A stretch of 64,000 nucleotides of DNA, from the NCBI GenBank assembly GCA_001632425.1, contig KV425560.1:67039-131038 (forward strand), read 5' to 3'. The stretch comes from Neolentinus lepideus HHB14362 ss-1 (taxonomy: Eukaryota > Basidiomycota > Agaricomycetes > Gloeophyllales > Gloeophyllaceae). Positions 37,440 through 48,802 of the stretch are shown here, piece after piece. The notes under the pieces are model-generated. The model was not told where the DNA came from. It did no database searches and saw only the letters and a program-made list of their open reading frames with translations. The stretch's first letter is position 1, and every line of letters begins with the position of its first letter. Both the position numbers and the translations under genes were made by a program.

Positions 37440-38343
37440 ATGTCGTCCAGCGACTCGTCGTCGTCGTCCTCGGCGTTCAGCTCAGCAGGTTCCTCGTCGC
37501 TCGCTGCTGGCCAGCCATCGTCGTTTCCGACGGACAGCCCGACAGCGGCAGACATCCTGCTAGGCTCCTACGACCCAACACGTCTGCACCCTTTGGCCAG
37601 TGTGCAGGAGAGCCTGGACTTTTTGCAGCTGGATGACGACAAGCTTACTGATCTTCCTGGTGCGACTACTGCTATTCCATCTCGGGGTTGGAGTGATGAT
37701 CTCTGCTACGGAACCGGTACTTTATACTTGGGTGGTGAGTATCAACTTGTGTCTGGCGGTTTCGGTTCCCTGAATATGGACGCACTGTCTCCCCACGTCC
37801 TCAAATATCGGTACTCGTCGCATCTTATCGCTTCCCTCTATCTACCCTTATTGTTCTACGTTCCGTCACATGCTAATCTCTCACCCCTCAGGTCTGACTG
37901 TTGGTGGGATATGGGGTCTGCGTGAGGGCGCCAGACGGCCCTTGGCTGTCTCCAATACACGCTTACGGATCAACAGTGTCCTCAACGCCGTAACGCGGAG
38001 GGGCACTTTCATTGGCAATTCCGCAGGCGTTTTAGGTAAGCATCGTTTTCTCAAGGTGACACCGACTTGTTTCCGCTGACTGGCGAGTGTAGCACTCGTG
38101 TACAATGGTTTCAATTCCACCATCGATAGTATACGAGGCAAGCACGATACAATAGGCAGTATGACAGCTGGCGCTCTCACCGGGGCCTTATACAAATCAA
38201 CAGGTATGTCCGATTCTTTACCTTTTCTCATCTATTTCGTGATTCTCATTCGATCTGCAGCCGGTGTAAAACCCGCTTTGGCGGCGGCGACCTTAGTATC
38301 AGGGCTTGCGGGCGTATGGAGTTATGTGAAGAAGCGCGTTTGA
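37440..38343 (+). CDS. TIM23: Mitochondrial inner membrane translocase subunit TIM23
   Basis: Channel-forming subunit of the presequence translocase. Four exons (37440-37734, 37892-38035, 38093-38203, 38261-38343) close in frame to 210 residues. The N-terminal intermembrane-space domain is Ser-rich, then YDPTRLHPLASVQESLDFLQ and IPSRGWSDDLCYGTGTLYL. The membrane part has GGIWGLREGARRP, RLRINSVLNAVTRRGTFIGN, YNGFNSTIDSIRGKHD, GSMTAGALTGALYKSTAGVK and the C-terminal SYVKKRV. The ATG at 37440 was chosen as the first in the frame; the upstream codons of the same frame have no Met. Confidence 0.95.
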
Positions 38344-39244
38344 GTATCATATTATCCTGTAATATAGCGTGGACCCGCTTTGCTTTCTACTGCTTTCTCC
38401 CCTCTAATTCTGCTGTGATCAGTTGAGTTCTTACTCGGCTGAGCTGTTGGAATTGAATTTGTGAATCTGAAGATCCCTTGTGCCGGGACAATTACATGTT
38501 AGGACTAGTTGCCCGCGTTCGGCGTTATCCCGTTCGGCTTCTGGATCGAGGCTGAGATTCGTTGATCATCACGCTCCTGCGTCCCAAGTTCGATGTAGCG
38601 CTAGCATGCTGACCTCGTTTTCCAGACCACCTATATATATGTTTTCTCCTGGTCTTGCAAGTTTCCGACCAGTGCCACGGTCAGTTCCCTACCCCTCCTG
38701 CGCGCAGACACCGCCTACAGCACTCGGTATACAAGTCTTGGCCTAGGCTGGGAAATGTGGCCGAAGAATATCTCAACCGCCGCACCGATCAGCGCTTCTA
38801 CTCGCCCTTCGTCTGCCACGCCAACTATCTATCGTTCCGCTCTCCTCACCTCTCCGCATCCCTGTGAATCTGCATTTGAGCTTCAACAACGTCTTCCCTG
38901 TGACAACGCCCACTTCCAGCCTACCATGCAGGCCGTATTTTGTTCCGATAAACATTTTGACGTCGAAGAGTCAGAAGGAACATCTAAAGGTATGGAGCCC
39001 ATTCCATACATAAGAAGGAAAGAGTGTAATGGACCTTTAATAGACGATCTTCAGTTATGTTATAGTGATATCTCGCACATATACCGTAGAGACACATCGC
39101 TGAATGGTCAAAGTCGGTCCGCCGGAGTACGTACCAATTTTTATGCTCCAGTTGATACACTCGCTGAACATGGCCTTCTCATTGCGGATAGTGGCGACCA
39201 TCAGATGCACTTCAAGAGCGACGGAGTCGTTCTCTATGTCGCCA
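38344..39244. other. Intergenic with an uncertain open frame
   Basis: About 900 bp. It contains an open frame at 38755-39258 whose first half is Ser/Pro-rich. I see no family motif and could not spl it to the velvet gene with confidence; it may be 5' untranslated or an extra N-terminal exon of the velvet gene. A TATATATATG run lies near 38631. Confidence 0.4.
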
Positions 39245-40470
39245 ATGCAATCCCATAGACGACTTATCCCAGACAAGAGCAAACTTGCTACTTTCACGAG
39301 CGGAACGAGCACATCTACTCGTGGCCCTGCGCCGGCTGTACCCGCTGACTCTCCTAAACAACCAAGATTTAGACGACGCTTGCCATCGCAGACACTGCAG
39401 CCGGTCCTCCAGAAGCCATCGCTCTTCATCAAGTTACACTTCATCGCCTACCACTTCTAGTGCAGGTTCGACTGCGAGCATACCTTCGGCCAGCACAGCG
39501 CCATCGCACAGTATCAGCAGCTCCCAGTCATCGGGACATCCTCGGCTTAGTGTATCCTCACTACTATGCGAGGATCCAGAAGCGTCAGGCACTATCTCCT
39601 CAGTGTGTGTGTGGCGCTCACTAACTTTTACGCCAGGTCTGGTATTTCGTACCGACTAGAAATCATACAGCAACCAGAGCGCGCCGCTGAGTTTGGAATG
39701 CGCCAGCTATCTCGCCTTCCCGTATCTCCGCCCCCGATAGTACAGCTCCACATACGGGACCAAGCTGGCAACCCTGTCAACGAGTGCGTACGCTCCCCAT
39801 AGCTCCCAGCCCATTCAACCGAGACTGTAGCACCGTCGTCGAGGTACGGCCGTCCGTAAGTTAAGTTGCTGATTTGTACACTCCTCTAGAGATTTGGAAC
39901 TGCCATTCCTAGTTGCCCATCTGGGTATATTCACCGAGGACGGAAAGACACCCTTGAACGCTGTGCCATCCCCGCGCGGCGATTCCACTCCAATGAGGCT
40001 CCTGTACGGCACCATTGTATCTTCACCACACTATCTCCGGAACCTCCAAGGAAAAAAGGGTGTGTATTTCCTATTCCCAGATGTCAGCGTCCGGTGGCGT
40101 GGTCGATATCGACTTTCTATCAGTCTCATGAGACTCTCAAGGCAAGAGTTCAGTGACAATTTGGCCAGCAGGGGCTATGCTTACCAAACACCATCAGCAA
40201 TTCGGACCTAGCCTCGGTGGTGGGAGTCGGAGGCCAAGGAACGATCCTGACCGAGGTTCGTACCACCCCGTTTGAAGTCGTTCCATATAGCGGTTATACC
40301 GCCCCTTGTGAGAAGATTTTTTCTTCTCAAATTCGTGCCGCCCCCTTAATAGTTTCTTCGCTCGGACAGCCCAAACGCAACTGAGCCAGTATTTCGTTCA
40401 GCAGGGCGCACGGATGTACACATTCTCGTCGTCCCTGTCCAACTCCAGTCTACAAAGCCCTGGACCATAA
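39245..40470 (+). CDS. Velvet-domain regulator
   Basis: DNA-binding velvet factors (VelB/VosA/VeA family) control development and secondary metabolism in the nucleus. From about 39633 the model is firm: SGISYRLEIIQQPERAAEFG then LPVSPPPIVQLHIRD; next exon DLELPFLVAHLGIFTEDGK, MRLLYGTIVSSPHYLRNLQG, KKGVYFLFPDVSVRWRGRYR; then an exon ILTEVRTTPFEVVPYSGYT; then QYFVQQGARMYTFSS to a TAA at 40468-40470. The intron at 40142-40197 uses a GC donor (GCAAGA); without it conserved TTPFEVVPYSGYTAP is out of frame. The N-terminus is unresolved: a plausible start is MQSHRRLIPDKSKL at 39245, but the connection (39300-39620) has two competing frames, one Ser-rich. Confidence 0.85.
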
Positions 40471-41721
40471 TTCCAGCTTCTTTGGTCTCCAGGGACAACT
40501 CAATTCGCATCTGACACTGTATCTTCCAGAATATGCGCCCATTTGCTGATCCCCCCCGTTCTTGCGCTATCTGTAGATATTATTCACATAGCTTCCGTCA
40601 TGGCCGCATGCTTTACCGCCTTACATCATATTCTTCAATTCTTCAATTCTCGGAGCCTTTGCTCATCATATCGAAGCCTCGTTTGAACGACAGATCCTTG
40701 CTCCTGCATTGACAAGCAGAAGCTTAAGTTCATTGCTACCACTCGATAGGTTTGTTTTTGCTATATCTGGTGTTTATGACGACTCGGGTAAACCTCCACA
40801 AGAAATCGTGCTGAACACTGAGCCCATGCATATCTAAGAGTCGGGTGCGTTCTCGTGTCCCACACTGACAGCGGGATGTGCTAATGGGGACAAAGAAGCG
40901 AGCGAAGTAGGGCGCCTTCCAGCAGAACACCCAAATCAGCTAAGAACGAGCTCCAGATAGGCGGCGAAAGAATCGCTCACGAAAAGGCGGAACAAGAAGC
41001 CGCATCGCCCAGAACAGATTCTGTTCCTGGCAGTTCATCTATCTACTTAGTCACTACTCGAGGTACTATATTTCTCTCTTCTGCGCAGAAGATAGCAAAC
41101 TACTCACCATGCCAAGGGTCTCTCCCGGCGGCCCAAGGTTAACTTACTCCGGAGTTCTATAGCTGGCCGAGCATCGTTAACAGCAAGGGGCATTCACCTA
41201 GCCGTTTGAAGCATCATTCACTGCGGTCGTCCGTGCGTTTCTCACGTCTGGCTCGCGTCTTGTCTTCTTGTCTTTCGGAATGGTCTTTCGTCGTCGGTTG
41301 CTTTATGATACGCCGTCACCGTTGGCAGTCCATCATGGTCAAATTCACGCTGTGAGCTGCCATGATCCCAAGTATCCAGACAGAGGGCATTGACCCGCAA
41401 TGGGGACATAGGTGATATTCCAATCGTTCAGACTGCTGCATATCTCTTTCCCAGTACACAGTCAGAACACTGCCATGCGCAGTCATAGTATAGCCTTCAG
41501 AAACAACGCGCAGCAGGGGCGAAGGCGGGGGTAGTGCCACAAAGTAACCATGATGTTGTCACGTGGCGCGTTCTGTTACAGTTTTTCGGTCGGTCCGCCC
41601 CGAGACTTCCGGAGCTGCGCCGCATCGTGGTAAACGTACAGCCTGCATCCTAGCTACTTACTCAATACAGCCTTGTCTGCAACCTTTCTCATCTCCTGAC
41701 ACAACTTCATCTCCTCCAACA
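40471..41721. other. Intergenic, nothing recognised
   Basis: 1.25 kb between the velvet gene and the CYSTM gene. A minus-strand frame at 41316-41540 has two close cysteines (CPHCG) but no family context. A duplicated CAATTCTTC word occurs near 40632-40650. Otherwise no structure seen. Confidence 0.5.
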
Positions 41722-42181
41722 ATGTCCAACAGAGATTACTATGGTGGTGGCCAGCAACAGGGTCAGTACTACCCCCCACAAGGTGAGTGCTGTAGTCGAC
41801 ACTTATGGACGCCAACCTTACGTTGAACACGATGTATAGGACCCCCTTCTGGTCAGGGCGGATACTACCCTCAGCAGCCTCAGCAGGCATACCAGGGAGG
41901 ATACGGTGGTCAGCCCTACAATGGATATCAGCCACAGCCACCTCCTCAGACTGTCTATGTGTACGTGTGCCTTATCATTTAATGGCGTCGTACGATGTCG
42001 CTCCTGACGTACATTCGTGCATACAGACAACCAGCCCAGCAGGATAAAGGTGGAGGGGGATGTGGTGCATGCTTAGCTGGAATGTGTCTATGTTGTTGCG
42101 CGGAAGGTTCGTCTTGTCTGTTCTTGTGAAACTACAGAACTAAGCCATGAATGTTCAGAGGTCTGCGACTGCCTCTTCTAA
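41722..42181 (+). CDS. Small CYSTM-type protein (Gln/Tyr/Pro-rich with Cys-rich C-terminus)
   Basis: Four exons (41722-41782, 41840-41960, 42027-42106, 42159-42181) close in frame to 94 residues. The N-terminal two thirds is rich in Gln, Gly, Tyr and Pro (YYGGGQQQGQYYPPQ, QGGYGGQPYNGYQPQPPP). The end is GGGGCGACLAGMCLCCCAEE then VCDCLF, the cysteine-rich amphipathic tail of CYSTM proteins. These are small tail-anchored or palmitoylated membrane proteins linked to stress tolerance in eukaryotes. It resembles yeast proteins of the YDL012C/YBR016W type by composition. The last exon is only 23 nt. Confidence 0.85.
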
Positions 42182-42666
42182 TCAGTCTTCTTCTTGGATC
42201 TGGCAGCGCCGGATACAATCTGCCGACTGCTATCTATATCATTGTACATTGTTTACTTCATGGACCCATGCCTGCATGCTGTTGGAACCTCAGGATGCCA
42301 AATGTATTAGACACTTGTGGCTAATGACGCCTGGTTTATTTCGATTTATGGATTCGCCACACAGGGGGCCATTAACGGGTTACTCGGAGAACAAGCTGCT
42401 GACTACAAAATGTGTATCTCCTTCCTTCATTGGCGTGCTATGTGATACGTTTCCGCAGTACTGGAATAACATCTTCTAATGAACGGGCACGTAGGATAAA
42501 CCCACTCCGTTGCTCGACACTGCTCCGAACGATGGCGACGCACGGCGAATGCACAACAGCGGCAGTTTGATTGGCAGCCAAAAGCGGTTTCCGACCCGTC
42601 CCGCTGGCAGCGGTCACGCGTGACGCCTTATATTCTCTACCTCTCAAAATATCCTGCACCTCCAAA
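42182..42666. other. Intergenic between CYSTM gene and cytochrome c1
   Basis: 485 bp holding the 3' end of the CYSTM gene and the cytochrome c1 promoter; no gene seen. Confidence 0.5.
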
Positions 42667-44006
42667 ATGCTGTCGAGAGTGCCGGCGGGCACCCTCTCCA
42701 GGGCTGCAAGGTTTGCCAGTCAACGGGCAAGTGCTGGTTTACCTGGTGCACGCGCTTCTTCGGTGTGTTTTGGATAAGTTTCAGCTGTTTTGCAGCGGAA
42801 CATTGACGCGTGCGGGTCGTAATAGGTCCGGTTTGCATCGTCTGCCTCCGCTTCTTCGTCGGCTTTCCAGGTGTGTTTTGGTGTAATTTTGAGGCGAATT
42901 TAGTCGGTTGAACGTTTGGAAGTCGTTCGTGAACTCCCGGGCGACCTTGGCTGCATCCACCCTCCTGGCCGTTGGCTCGATCGCCTGGTACACCCATCTG
43001 TACGGCGGCCTCCCCTTCCTCGGTCAAGTGCACGCGAGTGCACTCTCTGATGAGGGTCTGCACCCTACCGCTTATCCATGGCCGCACAAGGGTTTCTTCG
43101 ACACCTTTGACCACGCTAGGTACACCATCCAATCAATTTCAGCCTATTTGAAACTCAAATCATATCACTGCAGCATCCGGCGAGGCTATCTCGTCTATCG
43201 GGAGGTCTGCTCTTCCTGTCACTCACTGGACCGTATCGCATGGCGTAACCTAGTAGGCGTCTCGCACACGGTAGACGAGGTCAAGGCGATGGCTGAGGAG
43301 GTAGAGTATGAGGATGGTCCGGACGACCAGGGAGAGATGTTCCAGAGGCCCGGGAAGCTGTCAGATTACATGCCCCCACCCTACCCTAACGAGGAGGCCG
43401 CTCGTGCTTCGAACGGAGGCGCTCTTCCCCCCGACCTTAGTTTGATCATCAAGGCCCGTCATGGTGGTGCTGTGAGTCGCTTTTAGTATTTGTGAGTCCA
43501 GAGTGTAATTCGGCTCAAATTTGTCCTAGGACTACGTTTTCTCCCTACTGACTGGTTATGTTGATCCCCCCGCCGGCATCGAAGTTCGGGAGGGATTGAA
43601 CTACAACCCCTATTTCCCCGGTGGCGCTATTGCTATGGCTCGTGTTCTGTTTGATGGACTTGTCGAGTACGATGATGGTATGAATCGAATGGTCAGCGTG
43701 GTACCCGTCCGTGCTGAAAGGTTCTTTGCAGGTACACCCGCCACGACATCCCAGATGGCCAAGGATGTTGTCACGTTCTTGAACTGGGCTGCTGAGCCAG
43801 AGCACGACGAGAGGAAAAAGACCGGCTTAAAGGCGGTCATCTTGTTCTCCGCACTAACGGCCCTCAGTCTCTACGTTAAGCGCTTCAAGTGGACAGTCGT
43901 GAAGAATAGGAAGATCAGTGCGTATATCTATCTCCACTCGACTCCTCGAGCATCATGCTGATTATGATGGATAGTCTACAACCCGCCCGCCGACAAGCAT
44001 CTTTAG
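42667..44006 (+). CDS. CYT1: Cytochrome c1, heme protein of respiratory complex III
   Basis: Transfers electrons from the Rieske protein to cytochrome c; anchored in the mitochondrial inner membrane. The start [20 protein letters not shown] looks like a presequence. The next part, [20 protein letters not shown] then [16 protein letters not shown], is the bipartite sorting segment. The core has [28 protein letters not shown] (CxxCH heme motif), [51 protein letters not shown], and [20 protein letters not shown] with the axial methionine. The tail anchor is [20 protein letters not shown], ending [10 protein letters not shown]. Introns were recognised at the AS-IRRG, GA-DYV, DDG-TPAT and KI-IYN joints. 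The junction between the presequence exon and RLNVW is not certain. Confidence 0.94.
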
Positions 44007-44222
44007 ACACGGGGGACGTTAAGGACATTACCTTTGTAGATAGGGCGCATAAATCGAGTAATTTCTCTAATTCTCGCTATTGTATGGTTATACCAGTGAA
44101 TATGCAGGAACCTAATCCACTGGATGTTACTGCCCTAGAAACAAATACATGCGCTCGGTCGAACCACGGCACTGTCTTCACCGGTCCATTGCATAATGAG
44201 ATGCTAGTACCAGCCTGAATCA

Positions 44223-45762
44223 TCACGGATGGTGTGCTTGTTCTTCCTTATCCAGAAATTCCTGCAGGTGCAGAATTTCTGCCATGTTGGACACTTCCCA
44301 CTAGTCGGTATAGATTTGACACGTGAGTCAAGACAAGACTCACCGCTTTATGCCAACTGTGTTGTACTGAGTCCGTATCGTCAACCAGATCTACCTGGAT
44401 ATGCTTCCGGAAATAATCCACAATAGAGGGCTCGAGGCGAGCATAGTCGGACTGCTGAAGGTGCAGAATTTCCATTGGGATTCCCAATGCCAGTCTAGCA
44501 GCTAAGAAATCTTGAATAGCCTGCCCGTCGCACGAAGAAAAGGGAAGCAATGAGAGCTCGCGGAGGTGCGGGAAAGGCAGCTCAGCGTTCGACCTGGCGC
44601 GCAATGCTGTGAGCTCTGAGAGTAGCGAGCAGCTCTTGCTTCCCAACTCCAAATGCTTGATAGAATCAAAATGCTGGCTGATACTCCTACCCATGACAGG
44701 AGCGGTGAGGGAAATCTGATTGACATCGAAAGTCTCGACGTTCCGCAGGCAGAGTCGGGTCAGCGCGGGGTACTTCAGAGACCTGGAGGAACCTGCGACG
44801 AGGAAGACCTCGAAGAAGCCGTCCAGTGTGACGTCGCTCAAATCACTTAAGGTGAGCGACGATAGGTTTGGCGCAGAAATCTGTAACTCGAACATGAACC
44901 AGTCATCATCCTCGTCGCTGGTACATTCGCTGAATGCCAGCTCGCGCAGCGAAGGCATGTGTAAGGGCATGTAGCCTGAGGACCTGCGAGGGTTCCTGCC
45001 AGTTATGCATGGGCCGGTGAAGGATAAGGAGGCGAGGTTCGTCGCGCTTGCTAAGATCTCACGAAGGTCGGTGTACAGGAAGCGTAGGCGCCGCGGGAGG
45101 CAGCCGAAGTCGAGGCTTGTGATGTTGGAAAGGGCGGCCTTGTTCGCGTTGATGGCGGCGCTACGCAAGTGTAGACGGGACAGCTGCGGAAGGCCGCGCC
45201 CGAGCTGAAGCTGACGACAGACGTCGTTGGGGCTCTCAAGACTGCTGGAGCTCGAAATACGGTACCCGCCGCAATATATCTGGAGGTTCTTGAGGCGCGG
45301 GGTAGTAGCATGCGTAATATAAAAGTCAATGACCATCATTACGGGCCAAGAGTCCGTAAGCCGTTTGCCGTCTACTTGGAGACTAAAAGTCTCCCATCGG
45401 CCGGCATGTTTGGACAGAGCCGCCATGAGTTGGCCTGCGACTTGTTTCCCTGTACGAGAGTATTGATCGCAGTGCCCTATGCGGCCTTCGATGTCTAGAG
45501 GGCATCCTTTCGATCTGTTCAAGCAGAGTTCCACCATACCGATGACTTTGGGAGTTGCTGCAGTCATGAGGAACCTGATCTCCCGCCAAAGGTCTGGAGT
45601 GGCCAAGGCCGCGCTCCTCCACCACCTGCATACCTGGGAGACCACAAACGCCTGGGGTATCCACACCCCGTTCTTGATCAGGCCTTGGTTCTGACTGTCC
45701 TTCCATACCTGCAGCAAGAGCTCGTAAGGAAGGCAATATGCGGGCCTAGAATCATCCGTCAT
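44223..45762 (-). CDS. F-box protein with LRR-like C-terminal part
   Basis: One large exon from 45762 encodes about 473 residues. The F-box is near residues 5-55 (YCLPYELLLQVWKDS, FVVSQVCRWWRSAALATPDLW), followed by leucine-rich segments such as LRELAFSECTSDEDDDWF, LSSLTLSDLSDVTL and FPHLRELSLLPFSS. Such proteins are substrate adaptors of SCF ubiquitin ligases and form a very large, variable family in Agaricomycetes. The 3' end is a choice: a 43-bp intron (44343-44301, GTGAGT...CTAG) gives a 498-residue product ending at 44223; reading through gives a stop at 44248. The target is unknown. Confidence 0.82.
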
Positions 45763-46283
45763 TGCAAGATCTGTCACTCTATCGGTGTCGACTCGGTGTC
45801 TGTTGCTGGGATCCAGGAGGTATGTCTGCCTTGATCAGTTCGTGAGCTAAACCCTGAAGCCTCAGGGTGGTCTGTGGCCTAAGTTCTGGTTTCTCAAGGT
45901 CCTGAAAGCCTATAAGGACCATAAACGAAGTCGCAGCTAGCAGTGTAAGGGCTCAGTACTAGTACTCACGTTCGCGGAGGATGAAGAACAGGACAAAGGA
46001 GTTCAAGAGCTGGAATGGTGCTTAGCCGAGCATTGTGGCAGCAGGCGGCCACTCCGCGATCAAAGACAGATTAGATGGCGTAAAGTCAATGTAAAGTTTC
46101 AGAAAATCCATATCCTTCCCAAGACCCATTATAATTCAAGTAATTATACAAACGTCGATGAGACGAGAAAGTCGCAATAGCATATGCACGACGACAACAG
46201 ATCAGATAGGCAAAACAAGTAATGAATACTAATAAGAGATTGTCCCAGAAACACATTATATAAATCTTCATTTGCAGGGATGC
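45763..46283. other. Intergenic between F-box gene and SNX41
   Basis: 521 bp. Promoter of the F-box gene and 3' end of the SNX41 gene; AT-rich from about 46080. No gene recognised. Confidence 0.5.
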
Positions 46284-48484
46284 CTATCTTCCATTTACCG
46301 TCGCCGTCGAATCTCTCCTCGCGCCCGAGCCTCCCGCTTGCGTCTGTGTCTGCGGCAGGTGATTCGGATGGTCCGGGATGTTGGCGATTTCCTTCTTCGC
46401 CTCCTCCCAGCCTTCCAAGTTCTACAATTACGAATAGTATTCATCTTTGCCACTAGATCTGAGGAGTGGATGAGAATTACCTTCTTGCACCAATCTCGAT
46501 GGCTCCTGGCCATGCTGATACACATTTCCCGAAGGTCCGCAACCTTCTGCCGCTGGAATCGGTCCAAGTCCGCCTGGATCGTTGAGCTAGAATACTTCAG
46601 GTCCTGCGCGCTCAGGTGCAGCGCGTCTTCCAACTACCGGAAAAGTTCCATTTAGCAAACTAGTAAAGATAGGAAGTAGAAGGATAGGAAAGCGCACCTG
46701 TGATATCGATTCACGCGTCTTACTAATCCCATTCCGCCTCGCCGTCTCGGGGTCGGCATCAATCATCCCATGCAGTGTATAACTTAGTGCGCTCAACAAG
46801 CCCATCCCCGGCGCCCTTCTCCTCACCGGACTGGGCCCTGGGTGCGGCGGCAAATACGCCTCCTCCTCCCTCTCCTCCCTCCTCTCCGCTTCCTCCCTTT
46901 CTACTGCCGCATCCGCACCCTCACTGGTGCTTTGCATACGCGACGGGGCGGAGCTTCCCATGCGCCCCTTGCCGAGAGCTTCCTCGAGCCGCCTCGCCTC
47001 GCGCTCGCTCTTCTCCAGCTCTTCGAGAGACTCGCGTTTTGCCTCAAGCGCGTCCTGCGTCATCTCGTATTGCACGTGCTTCTGGTGTCGGTATGCAAGG
47101 AGCTTCTTGATTATGGAGGCGAATTGGGTATATTCATGCAGGGGCTCGGCATAGTTCTGCTCGAGTTCCTGGAGCTGACAAGGGGATGGTGTTAATGTAT
47201 TGCTTCTCTCACCTTCGCATGAGGTAAGGGAACAGGAACTTACGAGACGCGTTGTGGACATGAACGTCGCATCGACCGCCTGCCCCGTTTTCTCAATCGC
47301 CGTAGAGAGCTGACCCTCTTCGTTCAAACTAAATCCATTCAAGGTAGCTCCAAGCTCTTGATAGTCCTGCGCATAATCTACCCCCACACGCGTTTCGTCA
47401 TCATCTCCTGCAAAGTGACATAAACAAAAATGAAAACATACCTGACCACCGCTTCATCGTCCGCCTCGTTACCTTCTCCATAGGGCCGCTCAAATGCGAC
47501 GCGAACTTGTTCGTGAACGCCTCCGAGTCAAGGAAGCGTTGGTCGGGGCGGCGCAGCGGGTGTGCAGCTGACGGGTTCGGCAACGCCGCATAGGCAGGGG
47601 AGGCACTCTGATCGGTAGGGCTGTGTGAGGGAGCCTTCAGGATGTTCTTTGGGAGTAGGGAAATGGGTGGGGAGTTGAGAACTTCCGTCTGGACATCTTC
47701 ATATTAGCACATAGGGTACGAGAGTGAAAGGTCTTTATGCGTACCCAAGACACTTCTCCATCCAGGAACCTGTGGAAGACATGCTCATTGCTCAAGATAG
47801 GGTGCTTCGCTATCCGGTTGAGGAACGTCTGCAGCATGCGCTTGCGCCTTGCAATCATCGCGGCGTCCTCCTTCGCCTTTCCCTGCTTAATCGCATAGTC
47901 GCCTATCGACTGCTTTGACGGGATCGGTGGAATGATGAGAGTCGGGTATAGCTTGACGAGGTTGAGGCGGAGAGACTCGAATTCCGAGTAGCGGTGATAG
48001 GCTTCTGTGGTCTGCACACAACCATTAAGTGTAGTCACGGCTGAGATCAGTGGCTGGATAGGGTAGGCGGGCAGGAAAACTTACCCCCGCACGAATCATA
48101 TACGTGATATACGGTGAATTCGAGTTTATCGTCGTCTTCTGCGCGTCTATAATCTGCTCGCGCCTGCATCAGCACCCCTCGCACTCCTTCCTACCCCACA
48201 CCACAAGACAAAATAACACTCGCCAGAATCTCCACATCCTCCCCCGAGTGCAGCCATTTATCCTTCGAGCAACAATAATCGCTCTTATACACGGTCTGCC
48301 GTGCGCCAGACCCAGGCGAAGGGAACGGCCTGTTCTGCTGTGGCGACTCTGGCCGAGTCTGAGCGAAGAGGTCGGTCGGCGGCGACGAGGGCGCGGAAAC
48401 GTTGACTTGCGATGCAGAAGAGGACTCTGAAAGGGCGCGGTCAGTGTCGATCTCGAAGGGATTCTCGTCGTGGAATGTGTCCAT
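46284..48484 (-). CDS. Sorting nexin of the SNX41/ATG20 type
   Basis: Endosomal PX-BAR protein that retrieves cargo to the Golgi and works with SNX4 in selective autophagy. The start at 48484 gives MDTFHDENPFEIDTDRALSE, then a Ser/Pro-rich lead. The PX domain follows, including SPYITYMIRAG, YHRYSEFESLRLNLVKLYPT, IIPPIPSKQSIGDYAIKQGK, ARRKRMLQTFLNRIAKHPIL and HVFHRFLDGEVSW. Then come PISLLPKNILKAPSHSPTDQ and a long BAR-like coiled coil: DYQELGATLNGFSLNEEGQL, KLLAYRHQKHVQYEMTQDAL, LEELEKSEREARRLEEALGK, ISMARSHRDWCKK. The end is AGGSGARRDSTATVNGR, stop at 46284-46286. Introns are short; not every boundary was computed. Confidence 0.9.
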
Positions 48485-48802
48485 TATGGATGTTTAGGTT
48501 GGCCTTGTACTTTAAGAAAATGCGAGGCTGAAAACAGGGACTCGAGGAGAACAGGTTAACTAATATTGTCGGTGAAAGCCACGCCAGGATGATAGAGTAC
48601 TGACACCAGTGTAATGACCGCGCTCAGTAAGGGAACGTGACTTATCCGTCGGCTCGGCACCATCTCACCATCCTCACAGCTTATAGGTGGATAGAATCTA
48701 TTCTACTGTACTCCTATTCCAAGTCTACGATAGTATCAAGACAATCCAAGACCTATGTACATATGCACAATTAGCAGCGTCCGTGTAACATTATTGCCGT
48801 GA
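48485..48802. other. Intergenic between SNX41 and VRG4
   Basis: 318 bp; SNX41 promoter plus the VRG4 3' end. No gene seen. Confidence 0.5.

Noticed and set aside
37133..37555. Minus-strand 140-codon frame with acidic run overlapping the TIM23 start
   Set aside because: The part upstream of 37288 is the complement of the Ser-rich TIM23 N-terminus; the real minus gene starts at the later Met with a presequence.
38755..39258. 167-codon plus frame upstream of the velvet gene
   Set aside because: No family motif, composition changes midway, and no convincing splice link; kept only as a note on the intergenic region.
41316..41540. Minus frame with CPHCG in the 41 kb intergenic region
   Set aside because: Two cysteines alone do not support a zinc-binding domain, and no splice partners were found.
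43955..44218. 87-codon plus frame after cytochrome c1
   Set aside because: It overlaps the last exon in another frame and has no family signal; it is 3' untranslated sequence.
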